From positions 1 through 8,355 of the forward strand of contig JACVSB010000062.1 in the NCBI GenBank assembly GCA_014534155.1: 8,355 nucleotides of DNA, written 5' to 3'. Source of the stretch: Thermoleophilia bacterium. Its GTDB lineage: Bacteria; Actinomycetota; Thermoleophilia; Gaiellales; Gaiellaceae. Shown piece after piece: positions 1 through 6,056 of this stretch; positions within the stretch are counted from its first letter, which is position 1, and each line of letters begins with the position of its first letter. A model generated the notes under the pieces. It ran no database searches. It saw only the letters and a list, made by a program, of their open reading frames with translations, and was not told where the DNA came from. The translations under genes were made by a program, and so were the position numbers.

Positions 1-561
1 GAGGACGGCTACGTCCTCCGCTTCGACTACACGGCGAAGAGCGGGAAGCGCCAGATCCGCTCGGTCGTCGACCCGCCCGTCTACGAGGCCGTCGCCGAGC
101 TCAAGCGTCGGACCCGCGGACGAGAGCTCCTGGCCTACGAGGTAGACCGTACGTGGTTCGACGTGAAGTCGGCCGACATCAACGCGTACATCAAGGAAGC
201 GACCGGCGGCGACTTCTCCGCGAAGGACTTCCGCACGTGGAGCGGAACCGTTCTCGCCGCCGTCGCGCTCGCGGTCTCGGCGCCGGCAGCGACGTCGAGG
301 ACGGCGCGCAAGCGAGCGATCACGCGCGCGATCAAGGAGGTCGCGCACTACCTGGGAAACACTCCGGCCGTCGCACGTGCTTCCTACATCGACCCGCGCG
401 TCTTCGACCGCTTCGAGTCGGGAGTGACGATCGGCGGTGCCCTCACGCGCCTTGGCGACGTCGGCGAGCTCGGCGAGCCCGCGTTCCAGGGCAGCGTCGA
501 GGAGGCCGTCCTCGATCTCCTCGAGGATGAGAAGAGCCCGGCGCTCGAGAAGGTCGCCTAG
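1..561 (+). CDS. DNA topoisomerase IB, C-terminal part (5' end outside window)
   Basis: Type IB topoisomerases relax supercoiled DNA by nicking one strand through a 3'-phosphotyrosyl intermediate, without ATP. The reading frame is open from base 1, and 186 residues of the C-terminal catalytic domain are present. Visible signatures in order are a strand-turn-strand with AKSGK (residues 12-16, the region of the catalytic lysine in the family), the FRTW motif (residues 77-80, with an active-site arginine), and HYLGNTPAVARASYIDPRV near residues 117-135. The tyrosine of SYIDP, codon at 385-387, is the expected nucleophile. The tail after the tyrosine (about 57 residues) ends in an acidic helix and looks intact. 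The stop TAG (559-561) overlaps the stop of the convergent PAP2 gene. The N-terminal DNA-binding domain and start lie upstream of the window. Family assignment is confident; no gene symbol is standard for this bacterial form. Confidence 0.93.
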   Translation, partial: EDGYVLRFDYTAKSGKRQIRSVVDPPVYEAVAELKRRTRGRELLAYEVDRTWFDVKSADINAYIKEATGGDFSAKDFRTWSGTVLAAVALAVSAPAATSRTARKRAITRAIKEVAHYLGNTPAVARASYIDPRVFDRFESGVTIGGALTRLGDVGELGEPAFQGSVEEAVLDLLEDEKSPALEKVA

Positions 562-1277
562 CCGGGACGCCCGACGATCCCCCGGCCCCCGCTCGCCGCC
601 CGCAGAGCGAGCCGGCCGAGAACCGCGCCCGCGAGCGCGTCGACGACGTAGTGGTTTGCGGTTGCGAGTACCACGAGCGCGACGAGGGGCGGATATGCGG
701 GAGCGAGGGCGCGGATGTGGCGCCGGCGAGCCGTCGACGCAATCCCTGCGGCGGTGACGACCGCGTAGGCAACGTGGATCGACGGCACGGCGGCAATGGG
801 GTCGTAGAGCTCGGCGACGAGCCCTCGGTCGAGATCGACCCCGCTCACCTCCTCGATCGTGTCCACGAACCCGGCCAGCGTCCTCGGGGGCGCGACGGGA
901 AAGAAGAGGAAGACGGGCTGCGCGCCCAGCGTCGCGGCCACCGCGGCGCGCCGCAGGCGGTGGAACTCGGCGTCGCGGCGTCGGAAGAGGTACATGAGCC
1001 AGCCGACCGTGAGCCCCACGTTGAGCGTCACGTACGCGACGTTCAGGGCTGCCACGAGCCGCGTCCGCGGAAGGAGCAGCCGTTGCATCCCCGGCTCGAC
1101 GTGGATCCCGAGCCGGCGCTCGAGCGCGACGACCCGCTCCGCGTTCACGGCCGCGCTCGCGCGCGCGCCCCGGCGGAGCTTCAGCCGGCGAACTGCGAGG
1201 TAGAGGGCGTAGACGCCGAGGCCGACTGCGGCTTCGCGCCGTCCCGAGAAGCGTCGGCGCTCGCAGGCGTTCGCCAT
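558..1277 (-). CDS. PAP2_3 family (Aur1/inositolphosphotransferase-like) membrane protein
   Basis: A 239-residue polytopic membrane protein of the PAP2 superfamily. It carries the two histidine motifs of that fold: PSIHVA at residues 165-170 (H168) and NHYVVDALAG at 208-217 (H209, D213). Instead of the classical KxxxxxxRP first motif it has FPVAPPR (126-132), characteristic of the PAP2_3/Aur1-like branch, whose eukaryotic members transfer phosphoinositol to ceramide. Hydrophobic segments lie near residues 74-98, 111-128, 165-180 and 195-222. The likely activity is phosphatase or phosphotransferase chemistry on a lipid phosphate at the outer face of the membrane; the substrate cannot be read from sequence. 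The ATG at 1277 is chosen because the protein then begins with a short basic N-terminus before the first hydrophobic stretch. No clear Shine-Dalgarno site precedes it. The frame stays open far upstream, but that region is antisense to the flippase-like gene and is not coding. It is divergent from that gene by 45 bases. Confidence 0.85.
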   Translation of the reverse strand: MANACERRRFSGRREAAVGLGVYALYLAVRRLKLRRGARASAAVNAERVVALERRLGIHVEPGMQRLLLPRTRLVAALNVAYVTLNVGLTVGWLMYLFRRRDAEFHRLRRAAVAATLGAQPVFLFFPVAPPRTLAGFVDTIEEVSGVDLDRGLVAELYDPIAAVPSIHVAYAVVTAAGIASTARRRHIRALAPAYPPLVALVVLATANHYVVDALAGAVLGRLALRAASGGRGIVGRPG

Positions 1278-1322
1278 GGCGCCATTCTCGCCCGCAGAGG
1301 GTCGGGCGATACTGAAAAGTGG
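1278..1322. promoter_or_regulatory. Divergent intergenic region between PAP2_3 and flippase-like genes
   Basis: This 45-base gap must hold start signals for both divergent genes unless promoters lie inside coding sequence. On the plus strand GATACT (1308-1313) resembles a -10 box (4 of 6 matches to TATAAT) and ends 9 bases before the ATG at 1323, which would fit a leaderless or nearly leaderless transcript. The segment 1308-1320 is the most AT-rich part of the gap. No convincing -35 box is seen, and neither start has a good Shine-Dalgarno site. This is a weak pattern-based call. Confidence 0.3.
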
Positions 1323-2324
1323 ATGTACCTGATCCGCGGACAGTTCCTGCGCCTCCTCCTCGGGACGGCGGCCACGATCGCCTTTACGTGGCTCTTTCTG
1401 CGCGAGGTCGACCTCGGGGAAGCGTGGGCGAAGATCCGCGAGCTTCCGGCGTGGACGCTCCTCGGCGCCGTCGCCCTCCTCCTCGTGAACGTGGGCGTCA
1501 TGGCGTTCCGCTGGCGATTGCTCCTGCACGGCGCCGGATACCGAGTCCCACTCCGCTTGGTCTTCGCCACCGTCTCGGTTGGGCGCGCTGCGAACAACGT
1601 CGTCCCGGCGCGCGGCGGCGACCTGCTCCGGATCGTGTCGATGCGAGAGGTCGGGGCCGTTCCGGCGTTCGTCACGGCGGGGACGCTCTTCGCGGAACGC
1701 CTGCTCGACGGGGTCGTGCTGGCCACGTGGATCCTCCTCGGGGCGCTCGCGATCGGACAGGGCGGGATCCCGCTCCTCGCCGGGATCGCGCTCTCGTCGG
1801 GGACCGTGCTCGGCCTCGTGCTCGTCGCGGTCGCGGCTAGACGGCCCGAGGCGAGCGCGCGTTTCGCCTCGCGCGCGACCAGCCGGCTTCCTACGCGCTG
1901 GCGCCCACGCGCGTCGCGCTCGGCCCTGCACTTCGTCGAGGGGCTGGGCACCTTCCGGAGAGCCCGGCACGTCGCCGTCGTCCTCGCTACCTCGGCGCTC
2001 ATGTGGCTCGCCGACGTGCTCATGTTCGCGCTCGTCGGGCATGCCTACGGCGTCGACCTCGGGCTCGGCGGCTACTTCCTGCTCGAGGGGATCGGAAACC
2101 TGGCTCTGGCCGTGCCCGCGACTGCGGCCGGCCTCGGCTCCTTCGACTACCTAACCTTCCTCGCCGCCCGCGAGATCGACGTCGAAGAGCACGCTGCGAG
2201 CGCGTACGTCTTGACGATGCACGCGCTCATCATCCTCCCCGTCACGATCCTCGGAGCGCTGCTCATCCGGCCGGCCCTCCCGCGCCTTTTCCGGACGCGC
2301 CCGCGCGCCCGCGAGGCCGGCTAG
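1323..2324 (+). CDS. Lysylphosphatidylglycerol synthase TM-region / flippase-like (UPF0104) membrane protein
   Basis: A 333-residue integral membrane protein resembling the transmembrane half of MprF and the AglD2/UPF0104 proteins (PF03706). Family members are linked to flipping or handling of lipids and lipid-linked sugars, but the exact substrate is rarely known. Family-type signatures are NNVVPARGGDLLR (residues 91-103), in the position of the common P-x-R-x-GE/D motif, an ER-LD pair in a membrane segment (125-129), and AVPATAAGLGSFDY (263-276), matching the usual P-x-x-x-G-GxxE/D loop. About seven or eight hydrophobic segments span roughly 11-26, 45-63, 78-92, 115-145, 148-172, 217-240, 250-270 and 292-317. 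There is no soluble aminoacyl-transferase domain, so it is not a complete MprF. The ATG at 1323 gives a normal N-terminus; upstream frame is antisense to PAP2_3. Its stop shares CTAG with the convergent acyltransferase. Confidence 0.85.
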   Translation: MYLIRGQFLRLLLGTAATIAFTWLFLREVDLGEAWAKIRELPAWTLLGAVALLLVNVGVMAFRWRLLLHGAGYRVPLRLVFATVSVGRAANNVVPARGGDLLRIVSMREVGAVPAFVTAGTLFAERLLDGVVLATWILLGALAIGQGGIPLLAGIALSSGTVLGLVLVAVAARRPEASARFASRATSRLPTRWRPRASRSALHFVEGLGTFRRARHVAVVLATSALMWLADVLMFALVGHAYGVDLGLGGYFLLEGIGNLALAVPATAAGLGSFDYLTFLAAREIDVEEHAASAYVLTMHALIILPVTILGALLIRPALPRLFRTRPRAREAG

Positions 2325-3424
2325 GCGCGCGCGCTCGCGTACTCGCGCTGTAGGAACGCCACGTCGGCCGGGCGGCGCGGTGCCGTCGCGGCCGCCTCGG
2401 CGATCCGCCGCGCGCGCCGGGCGGGGTCGAGCAGCGCCGTCTCGACCGGACGCCTCGCTGCCTGGGCCTCGACGAGTGCCGACTCTACGTCTGCTCCCGC
2501 AGCGACGATCTGCCCGGCCGTCAAGGGCATCGTCCGGCGCAGGAGCGAGAGGACCGCCTCCTCCACGTTCTCGGCCGGCGCCGGCACGACATCGCCGATG
2601 CCGACGGCGACCCTCGTCCGGCCGCGCGCCAGCGGGTCGTAGGCGAGCGCCGCCGGGAGCAGCACCCGCGGGCGCCCGCGGCGGACGAGGGAGGCGACGC
2701 CGCGCTGGACGGGCCCGATCTCCCCGTCGGGCGACGGGCGACCTTCGGGGAAGACGACGAGCGTGCCACCCGCACGAAGCAGATCGACGAGGCCGCGAAG
2801 GTCGGCGGCCGCCTGCGCGGCGCGGCGGCTCCAGAAGCGCTCCAGGCTCGCTGCGGCCGGGTCGTCCGGCCGCACGCTCCGCCACAGGAGATCTGCGTAC
2901 TCGCCGCGAAAAACGTCAGCAACCCGCACCGGCGCCGCGAGACCGCACGCCTCCGCGCGCGCGAGGAAGCGCTCCAGCTCGCCGGCCGAAAGGAGCGCGT
3001 CGAGGCGCTCGCCGCGCCGGAGGCGGAGTACCTCGCCGAGGCGCGCGACGTGGGCGCTGCGCAGAGGGGCGACCTGGACGCGCGGGAGCCAGCGGCCGAC
3101 TCCAAGGGGGAAGAGCAGGCGGCGCACGCCCGGCGGCAGGGCGGGCGGAAATCCCGCGAAGAAGGCCGGGAGGAACATGTCGTCGCGCGCCGCAAACGTC
3201 ATCCGCTCGAGGCGGGAGCGGCGGCGCCAGAGCCTGGCGCGCGCATACAGGATGGGACTGACGAGCGGCACGTCCGTCTCGCGCCGGTGCGTGACAACGA
3301 CCAGCGTCGCCGGTCGGAAGTCGAGGCGGCGAGGGCCGAGCGTCTCGAGGGCGAACGCCGCGCGCGTGTAGCCCGTCATCCCCGCCGCCACGGCGTCGTA
3401 GAGGAGACTCACGGCGGGTAGCAT
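2321..3424 (-). CDS. PlsC-type acyltransferase with enlarged middle region
   Basis: A 367-residue protein of the lysophospholipid/glycerol-phosphate acyltransferase superfamily, which transfers acyl chains to lipid hydroxyls at the cytoplasmic membrane. Motif I is THRRETD (residues 45-51; H46 and D51 form the catalytic HX4D). Motif III is FPEGRPSPDGEIG (225-237). A motif II arginine is plausible at R122 after the stretch FPLGVGRWLP (105-114). Motifs I and III are about 180 residues apart, whereas in ordinary PlsC proteins they are about 70 apart. The extra material at about 128-210 is charged and predicted helical. A helical tail follows the catalytic domain (about 300-367). The ATG at 3424 is preferred and leaves 7 bases to the divergent peroxiredoxin-like gene; an ATG at 3379 (residue 16) is an alternative. 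No Shine-Dalgarno site is seen. Acyl donor and acceptor are unknown. Confidence 0.82.
   Translation of the reverse strand: MLPAVSLLYDAVAAGMTGYTRAAFALETLGPRRLDFRPATLVVVTHRRETDVPLVSPILYARARLWRRRSRLERMTFAARDDMFLPAFFAGFPPALPPGVRRLLFPLGVGRWLPRVQVAPLRSAHVARLGEVLRLRRGERLDALLSAGELERFLARAEACGLAAPVRVADVFRGEYADLLWRSVRPDDPAAASLERFWSRRAAQAAADLRGLVDLLRAGGTLVVFPEGRPSPDGEIGPVQRGVASLVRRGRPRVLLPAALAYDPLARGRTRVAVGIGDVVPAPAENVEEAVLSLLRRTMPLTAGQIVAAGADVESALVEAQAARRPVETALLDPARRARRIAEAAATAPRRPADVAFLQREYASARA
3419..3424 (+). promoter_or_regulatory. Possible -10 box for a leaderless peroxiredoxin-like transcript
   Basis: TAGCAT fits the TANNNT form of actinobacterial -10 elements and ends 7 bases before the GTG start at 3432, so transcription would begin at or next to the start codon. 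Leaderless transcripts are common in actinobacteria. The same six bases are, on the other strand, the first two codons of the acyltransferase gene (ATG CTA). No clear -35 box is visible at 16-18 bases upstream. Pattern match only. Confidence 0.3.
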
Positions 3425-3431
3425 CGCGCCC

Positions 3432-3953
3432 GTGCGCAGGCTCGCGCTCGGAGATCCCGCGCCGCCCTTCGAGCTCCGCGGAGTCGACGGCCGCACGTAC
3501 TCGCCCGCCGGGTACGCGGGCATGCCGCTCACGGTCGCCTTCTCCTGCTGCCACTGCCCGTACGTGATCGCCTGGGAAGACCGCCTGAACGCGCTCGCCG
3601 GCGACTTCGAGGGGCGCGCAGCGCTCGTCGCGATCAACTCGAACGCCGGCCACCTCGGCGACTCACCGGAGGACATGAAGCGCCGGGCCGAGGAGAAGCG
3701 GTTCGTCTTCCCCTTCCTCTACGACGAGACGCAGGACGTCGCGCGCGCGTACGGCGCCGCGCGCACGCCGGAGGTCTTCCTCTTCGACCGAGAGCACCGG
3801 CTCGCCTACCGGGGGGCGCCGGACTCGAACCACGGCGACGAGGAGAGCGCCGAGCCGTGGCTTCGCCAGGCGATCGAGGCCGTTCTCGCCGGATCTTCTC
3901 CCCCGATCGGCGAGACGCCGCCGGTCGGCTGCACCGTCAAGTACCGCTCCTAG
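3432..3953 (+). CDS. Thioredoxin-fold peroxiredoxin-like protein (AhpC/TSA, PRX_like1 type)
   Basis: A 173-residue soluble thioredoxin-fold protein of the AhpC/TSA-redoxin superfamily, most like the PRX_like1 group in which a CNHCP-type motif is followed by YV..(Y/W)EDRLN. Visible are the starting pattern LGDPAPPFEL (residues 6-15), the redox motif C39-C40-H41-C42-P43, AINSN (68-72), the cis-proline turn TPEVF (112-116) followed by LFDREHRLAYRG, and the C-terminal GCTVKY (166-171), typical of the group. Family members are presumed thiol oxidoreductases or peroxidases; the substrate is not established. The usual Asn of the motif is Cys here, giving three cysteines in four residues. No signal peptide is seen, so it is probably cytoplasmic. 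The GTG start at 3432 gives the normal family N-terminus; no Shine-Dalgarno site is clear. It ends four bases from the stop of the convergent tRNA nucleotidyltransferase gene. Confidence 0.88.
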   Translation: MRRLALGDPAPPFELRGVDGRTYSPAGYAGMPLTVAFSCCHCPYVIAWEDRLNALAGDFEGRAALVAINSNAGHLGDSPEDMKRRAEEKRFVFPFLYDETQDVARAYGAARTPEVFLFDREHRLAYRGAPDSNHGDEESAEPWLRQAIEAVLAGSSPPIGETPPVGCTVKYRS

Positions 3954-3957
3954 CCCG

Positions 3958-4992
3958 TCACCCCGGCCTCTTGCCCGCCTCGCGGGCGACGAGCTCGCGG
4001 GCCTCTTCGCGCGTCGTCACCGTCCCGGCCGCGCGCTCCTCGGCGATCCGCTCGAGCAGCCGCCCCACCTCGGGGCCCTGGGGGACCCCGAGCTCGTCGC
4101 CGCGAAGGAGCGGCTTGCCGGGGTCTCGGGCGCGCGCCGCGCGAACCGCGTCCGTCAGCTCCGGCGCCCCCAGGTAAGCGAGCGCCTCGAGCGCCCACGG
4201 CTCCGTTGCCCGCCGGAAGCGGTGCAGCGAGCGCGCGTCGCCCCCGTCCGGACGCTCCGCCCGAAGAAGCGTTCGCGCGAAGCGGCGCGTCTGCCGGGAG
4301 ACGGGAAGGTCGAGCAACCTCCGCCCGAGGACGACGACGAGAAGGTAGTCGGGGTGCTCGGCCGGTGCAGCGGTCTCGAGCCGCGCGAGCGAGCCTCCGA
4401 GCGGGCCGAGAAGGCCGAGCTCGCCCAGGCGGCGAAACCCGACGGCGTCCATCCGCGCGAGCTCTGCGAGGATCCGCTCGCCCGCCGCCTGCGTTACGAG
4501 CGCGGCGTCGCGACGGACGAGCGCCTCGCTGGCCGGCTCGAGGCGAAAGTCGAGCTCGCGCTCCAGCCGGACGGCACGAAGAAGCCGCAGCGGGTCGTCT
4601 CGAAAGACACCCTCGCCGACCGTCCGCAGCCGGCCCGCGTTCAGGTCCGCGAACCCGCCGAAGGGATCGACGTACTCGCTGGAGCCAAGCGGCCTCGCGA
4701 TCGCGTTCACCGTGAAGTCGCGGGTCGCGAGGTCGTCCTCGACCCCGTCGCGAAGCGGCGTGAAGTCGACGGTACGCCCGTCCCGGAGGGCGACGCGCCA
4801 CGCCCCGAAACGCTCGGAGAGTGGGAACAGCGCCGCCCCCATGCGTGCCGCGTACCCCTCGGCCGCGCTTCGCGGGTCGCGGCACGCGATGTCGATGTCG
4901 ACGCTTGCCCTCTGGAGCAGCTCGTCGCGCACGGCGCCGCCGACGACGTAGGCCGGCGTACCCGCGACCTCGCGGAGCGCACCCTCATCCAC
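3958..4992 (-). CDS. cca: CCA-adding tRNA nucleotidyltransferase / poly(A) polymerase family protein
   Basis: A 344-residue class II nucleotidyltransferase, the family that adds or repairs the 3' CCA of tRNA using CTP and ATP. The head domain shows GGAVRD (residues 18-23), the metal-binding DID (32-34) with a third carboxylate at D76 (VDFTP), and RDFTVNAIA (91-99). Next come DDPLRLLRAVR (132-142) and ERILAEL (172-178), matching the conserved neck motifs that read the incoming base. The C-terminus has PLLRGDELG and GPEVGRLLE (294-315), as in complete CCA enzymes. No HD phosphohydrolase motif is seen, unlike the E. coli enzyme, and the protein is on the short side for the family. The GTG start at 4992 is chosen because GAGAGG (4999-5004) precedes it by 6 bases and overlaps the end of alr by 8 bases (GTGGATGA); residues further upstream are not family-like. 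A CC- or A-only enzyme cannot be excluded by eye. Confidence 0.88.
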   Translation of the reverse strand: MDEGALREVAGTPAYVVGGAVRDELLQRASVDIDIACRDPRSAAEGYAARMGAALFPLSERFGAWRVALRDGRTVDFTPLRDGVEDDLATRDFTVNAIARPLGSSEYVDPFGGFADLNAGRLRTVGEGVFRDDPLRLLRAVRLERELDFRLEPASEALVRRDAALVTQAAGERILAELARMDAVGFRRLGELGLLGPLGGSLARLETAAPAEHPDYLLVVVLGRRLLDLPVSRQTRRFARTLLRAERPDGGDARSLHRFRRATEPWALEALAYLGAPELTDAVRAARARDPGKPLLRGDELGVPQGPEVGRLLERIAEERAAGTVTTREEARELVAREAGKRPG

Positions 4993-6025
4993 CGCGGACC
5001 TCTCGCGTCGCCCGCTCGGGCGGCGTCCGGATGCCGCAGGTGAGCTCGTAGTTGATCGTCTCGAGGACGCGCGCATGCTCCTCGACGAGTACTCCTTCGC
5101 CGACGAGCGTGACCGGCGCAGCCTCGCGCTCGGCGGCGAGCTCGACCGCGAACGAGTCCATGGACACGGTCCCGACGACCGTCCGGCGAACGCCGGCGAC
5201 CGCGACCTGCGTCCCGGTCAAGCCCCGCCGGAAGCCGTCCGCGTACCCGACGGGGACGAGGCCGATCCGCGTCGGGCGCTCCGCGCGGAAGCGGCGGCCG
5301 TAGCCCGTGCTCTCGCCGGCCCGAAGGGTTCGCGCCTGCGCGACGTAGCTGCGCCACGAGAGCACCGGCTCGAGGCCGTGCCGCGCCGGGTCGTCGCCGA
5401 AGGGGGAGAGGCCGTATAGCGCCACCCCCGGCCGCACCGCGTCGAGAACCGAGTCCGGGAAGCGAAGCGTTGCCGCGCTGTTCGCGACGTGGCGGACGAC
5501 GCCCTCGAACTGTGCCGAGAGCTGGGCGAAGCGAGCGAGCTGCTCGCGGGCGAAGCGCTCGTCCGGCTCGTCCGCGGTGGCGAGGTGGCTCATGAGGCCG
5601 ACGACGCGCTCCCTCGGCACCGCGAGCGCCTCCGCCGCGGTCATCCCGTACCTTCCCATGCCGGTGTCGACCTTGAGGTGCACGTCGACACCGCGAGGCA
5701 GCGCGTCCGGGCGGGAGGCAGCGACGTCGAGGCGTGCCTGCCTCGCAAGCGCGTCCTCGCCGGGGGCGAGCGGTCCCATGACGAGGATCCGCGGCTCGCG
5801 GAAGCGGTCACGGAGGGCAGCGCCCTCCTGCGCCGTTGCCACGCAGAGGGCACGGGCGCCGGCGGCGAGCGCAGCGCGCGCGGCCTCCGGTGCACCGTGG
5901 CCGTACGCGTCCGCCTTCACGACGGCCCAGACCTCCGACCCGCGGGCGGCGAGGCGAAGACGGGCGACGTTGCGCCGCAGCGCTCCGAGGTCGATCGTGA
6001 CGACCGAGCGGGAAGGTGGGATCAT
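4985..6025 (-). CDS. alr: Alanine racemase
   Basis: A PLP-dependent racemase that converts L-alanine to D-alanine for the peptidoglycan peptide. The 346-residue protein has the fold-type III barrel with PLP lysine K37 in AVVKADAYGHG (34-44), KVDTGMGRYG (118-127) with the active-site arginine, and SHLATADEPD (146-155). The C-terminal domain supplies the catalytic tyrosine Y242 in STGYGRRF (239-246), the GYADGF motif (260-265), the VSMDS pair (287-291) that lines the substrate entrance of the partner subunit, and NYELTCGI (325-332). All expected catalytic residues are present. It is somewhat shorter than the usual 360-390 residues. The ATG at 6025 gives a short N-terminus before VVTIDLGALRRN, as is normal; upstream frame is not family-like. 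It starts 31 bases after nnr and overlaps the cca-like gene by 8 bases, consistent with one transcript. The Shine-Dalgarno signal is weak. Confidence 0.96.
   Translation of the reverse strand: MIPPSRSVVTIDLGALRRNVARLRLAARGSEVWAVVKADAYGHGAPEAARAALAAGARALCVATAQEGAALRDRFREPRILVMGPLAPGEDALARQARLDVAASRPDALPRGVDVHLKVDTGMGRYGMTAAEALAVPRERVVGLMSHLATADEPDERFAREQLARFAQLSAQFEGVVRHVANSAATLRFPDSVLDAVRPGVALYGLSPFGDDPARHGLEPVLSWRSYVAQARTLRAGESTGYGRRFRAERPTRIGLVPVGYADGFRRGLTGTQVAVAGVRRTVVGTVSMDSFAVELAAEREAAPVTLVGEGVLVEEHARVLETINYELTCGIRTPPERATREVRGG
4999..5004 (-). promoter_or_regulatory. Ribosome binding site of the cca-like gene, inside alr
   Basis: On the minus strand GAGAGG precedes the GTG start (4992-4990) by six bases (TCCGCG). 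It is one of the few good Shine-Dalgarno-like sites in the window and supports the GTG as start, with translational coupling to alr, whose TGA stop lies at 4987-4985. Confidence 0.6.
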
Positions 6026-6056
6026 CGCGCCACGAGGTCGCGCGCGGGCGCGCCGC

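Noticed and set aside
561..586. Inverted repeat GCCGGG...CCCGGC just after the topoisomerase stop, as a possible terminator
   Set aside because: The stem is only 6 base pairs with a 14-base loop, lacks a U-tract, and such repeats are expected by chance at this GC content.
651..1322. Plus-strand open frame leading into the flippase-like gene
   Set aside because: It is antisense to PAP2_3, its translation lacks hydrophobic or family-like structure, and the flippase-like protein has a normal start at 1323.
558..2042. Minus-strand frame of PAP2_3 stays open for about 765 bases upstream, antisense to the flippase-like gene
   Set aside because: The extra translation is charged, low-complexity and not protein-like, the opposite strand carries a clear membrane protein, and the PAP2_3 fold is complete from the ATG at 1277. 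It reflects high GC.
2325..2336. Alternating GC run just after the flippase-like stop, as possible Z-DNA or regulatory site
   Set aside because: It is short and lies inside the 3' end of the acyltransferase gene (Ala/Arg codons), so base composition explains it.
2380..3421. Several long open frames on the plus strand opposite the acyltransferase
   Set aside because: Their translations are dominated by Arg, Ala, Pro and Gly, as expected for shadows in GC-rich DNA; catalytic motifs are on the minus strand.
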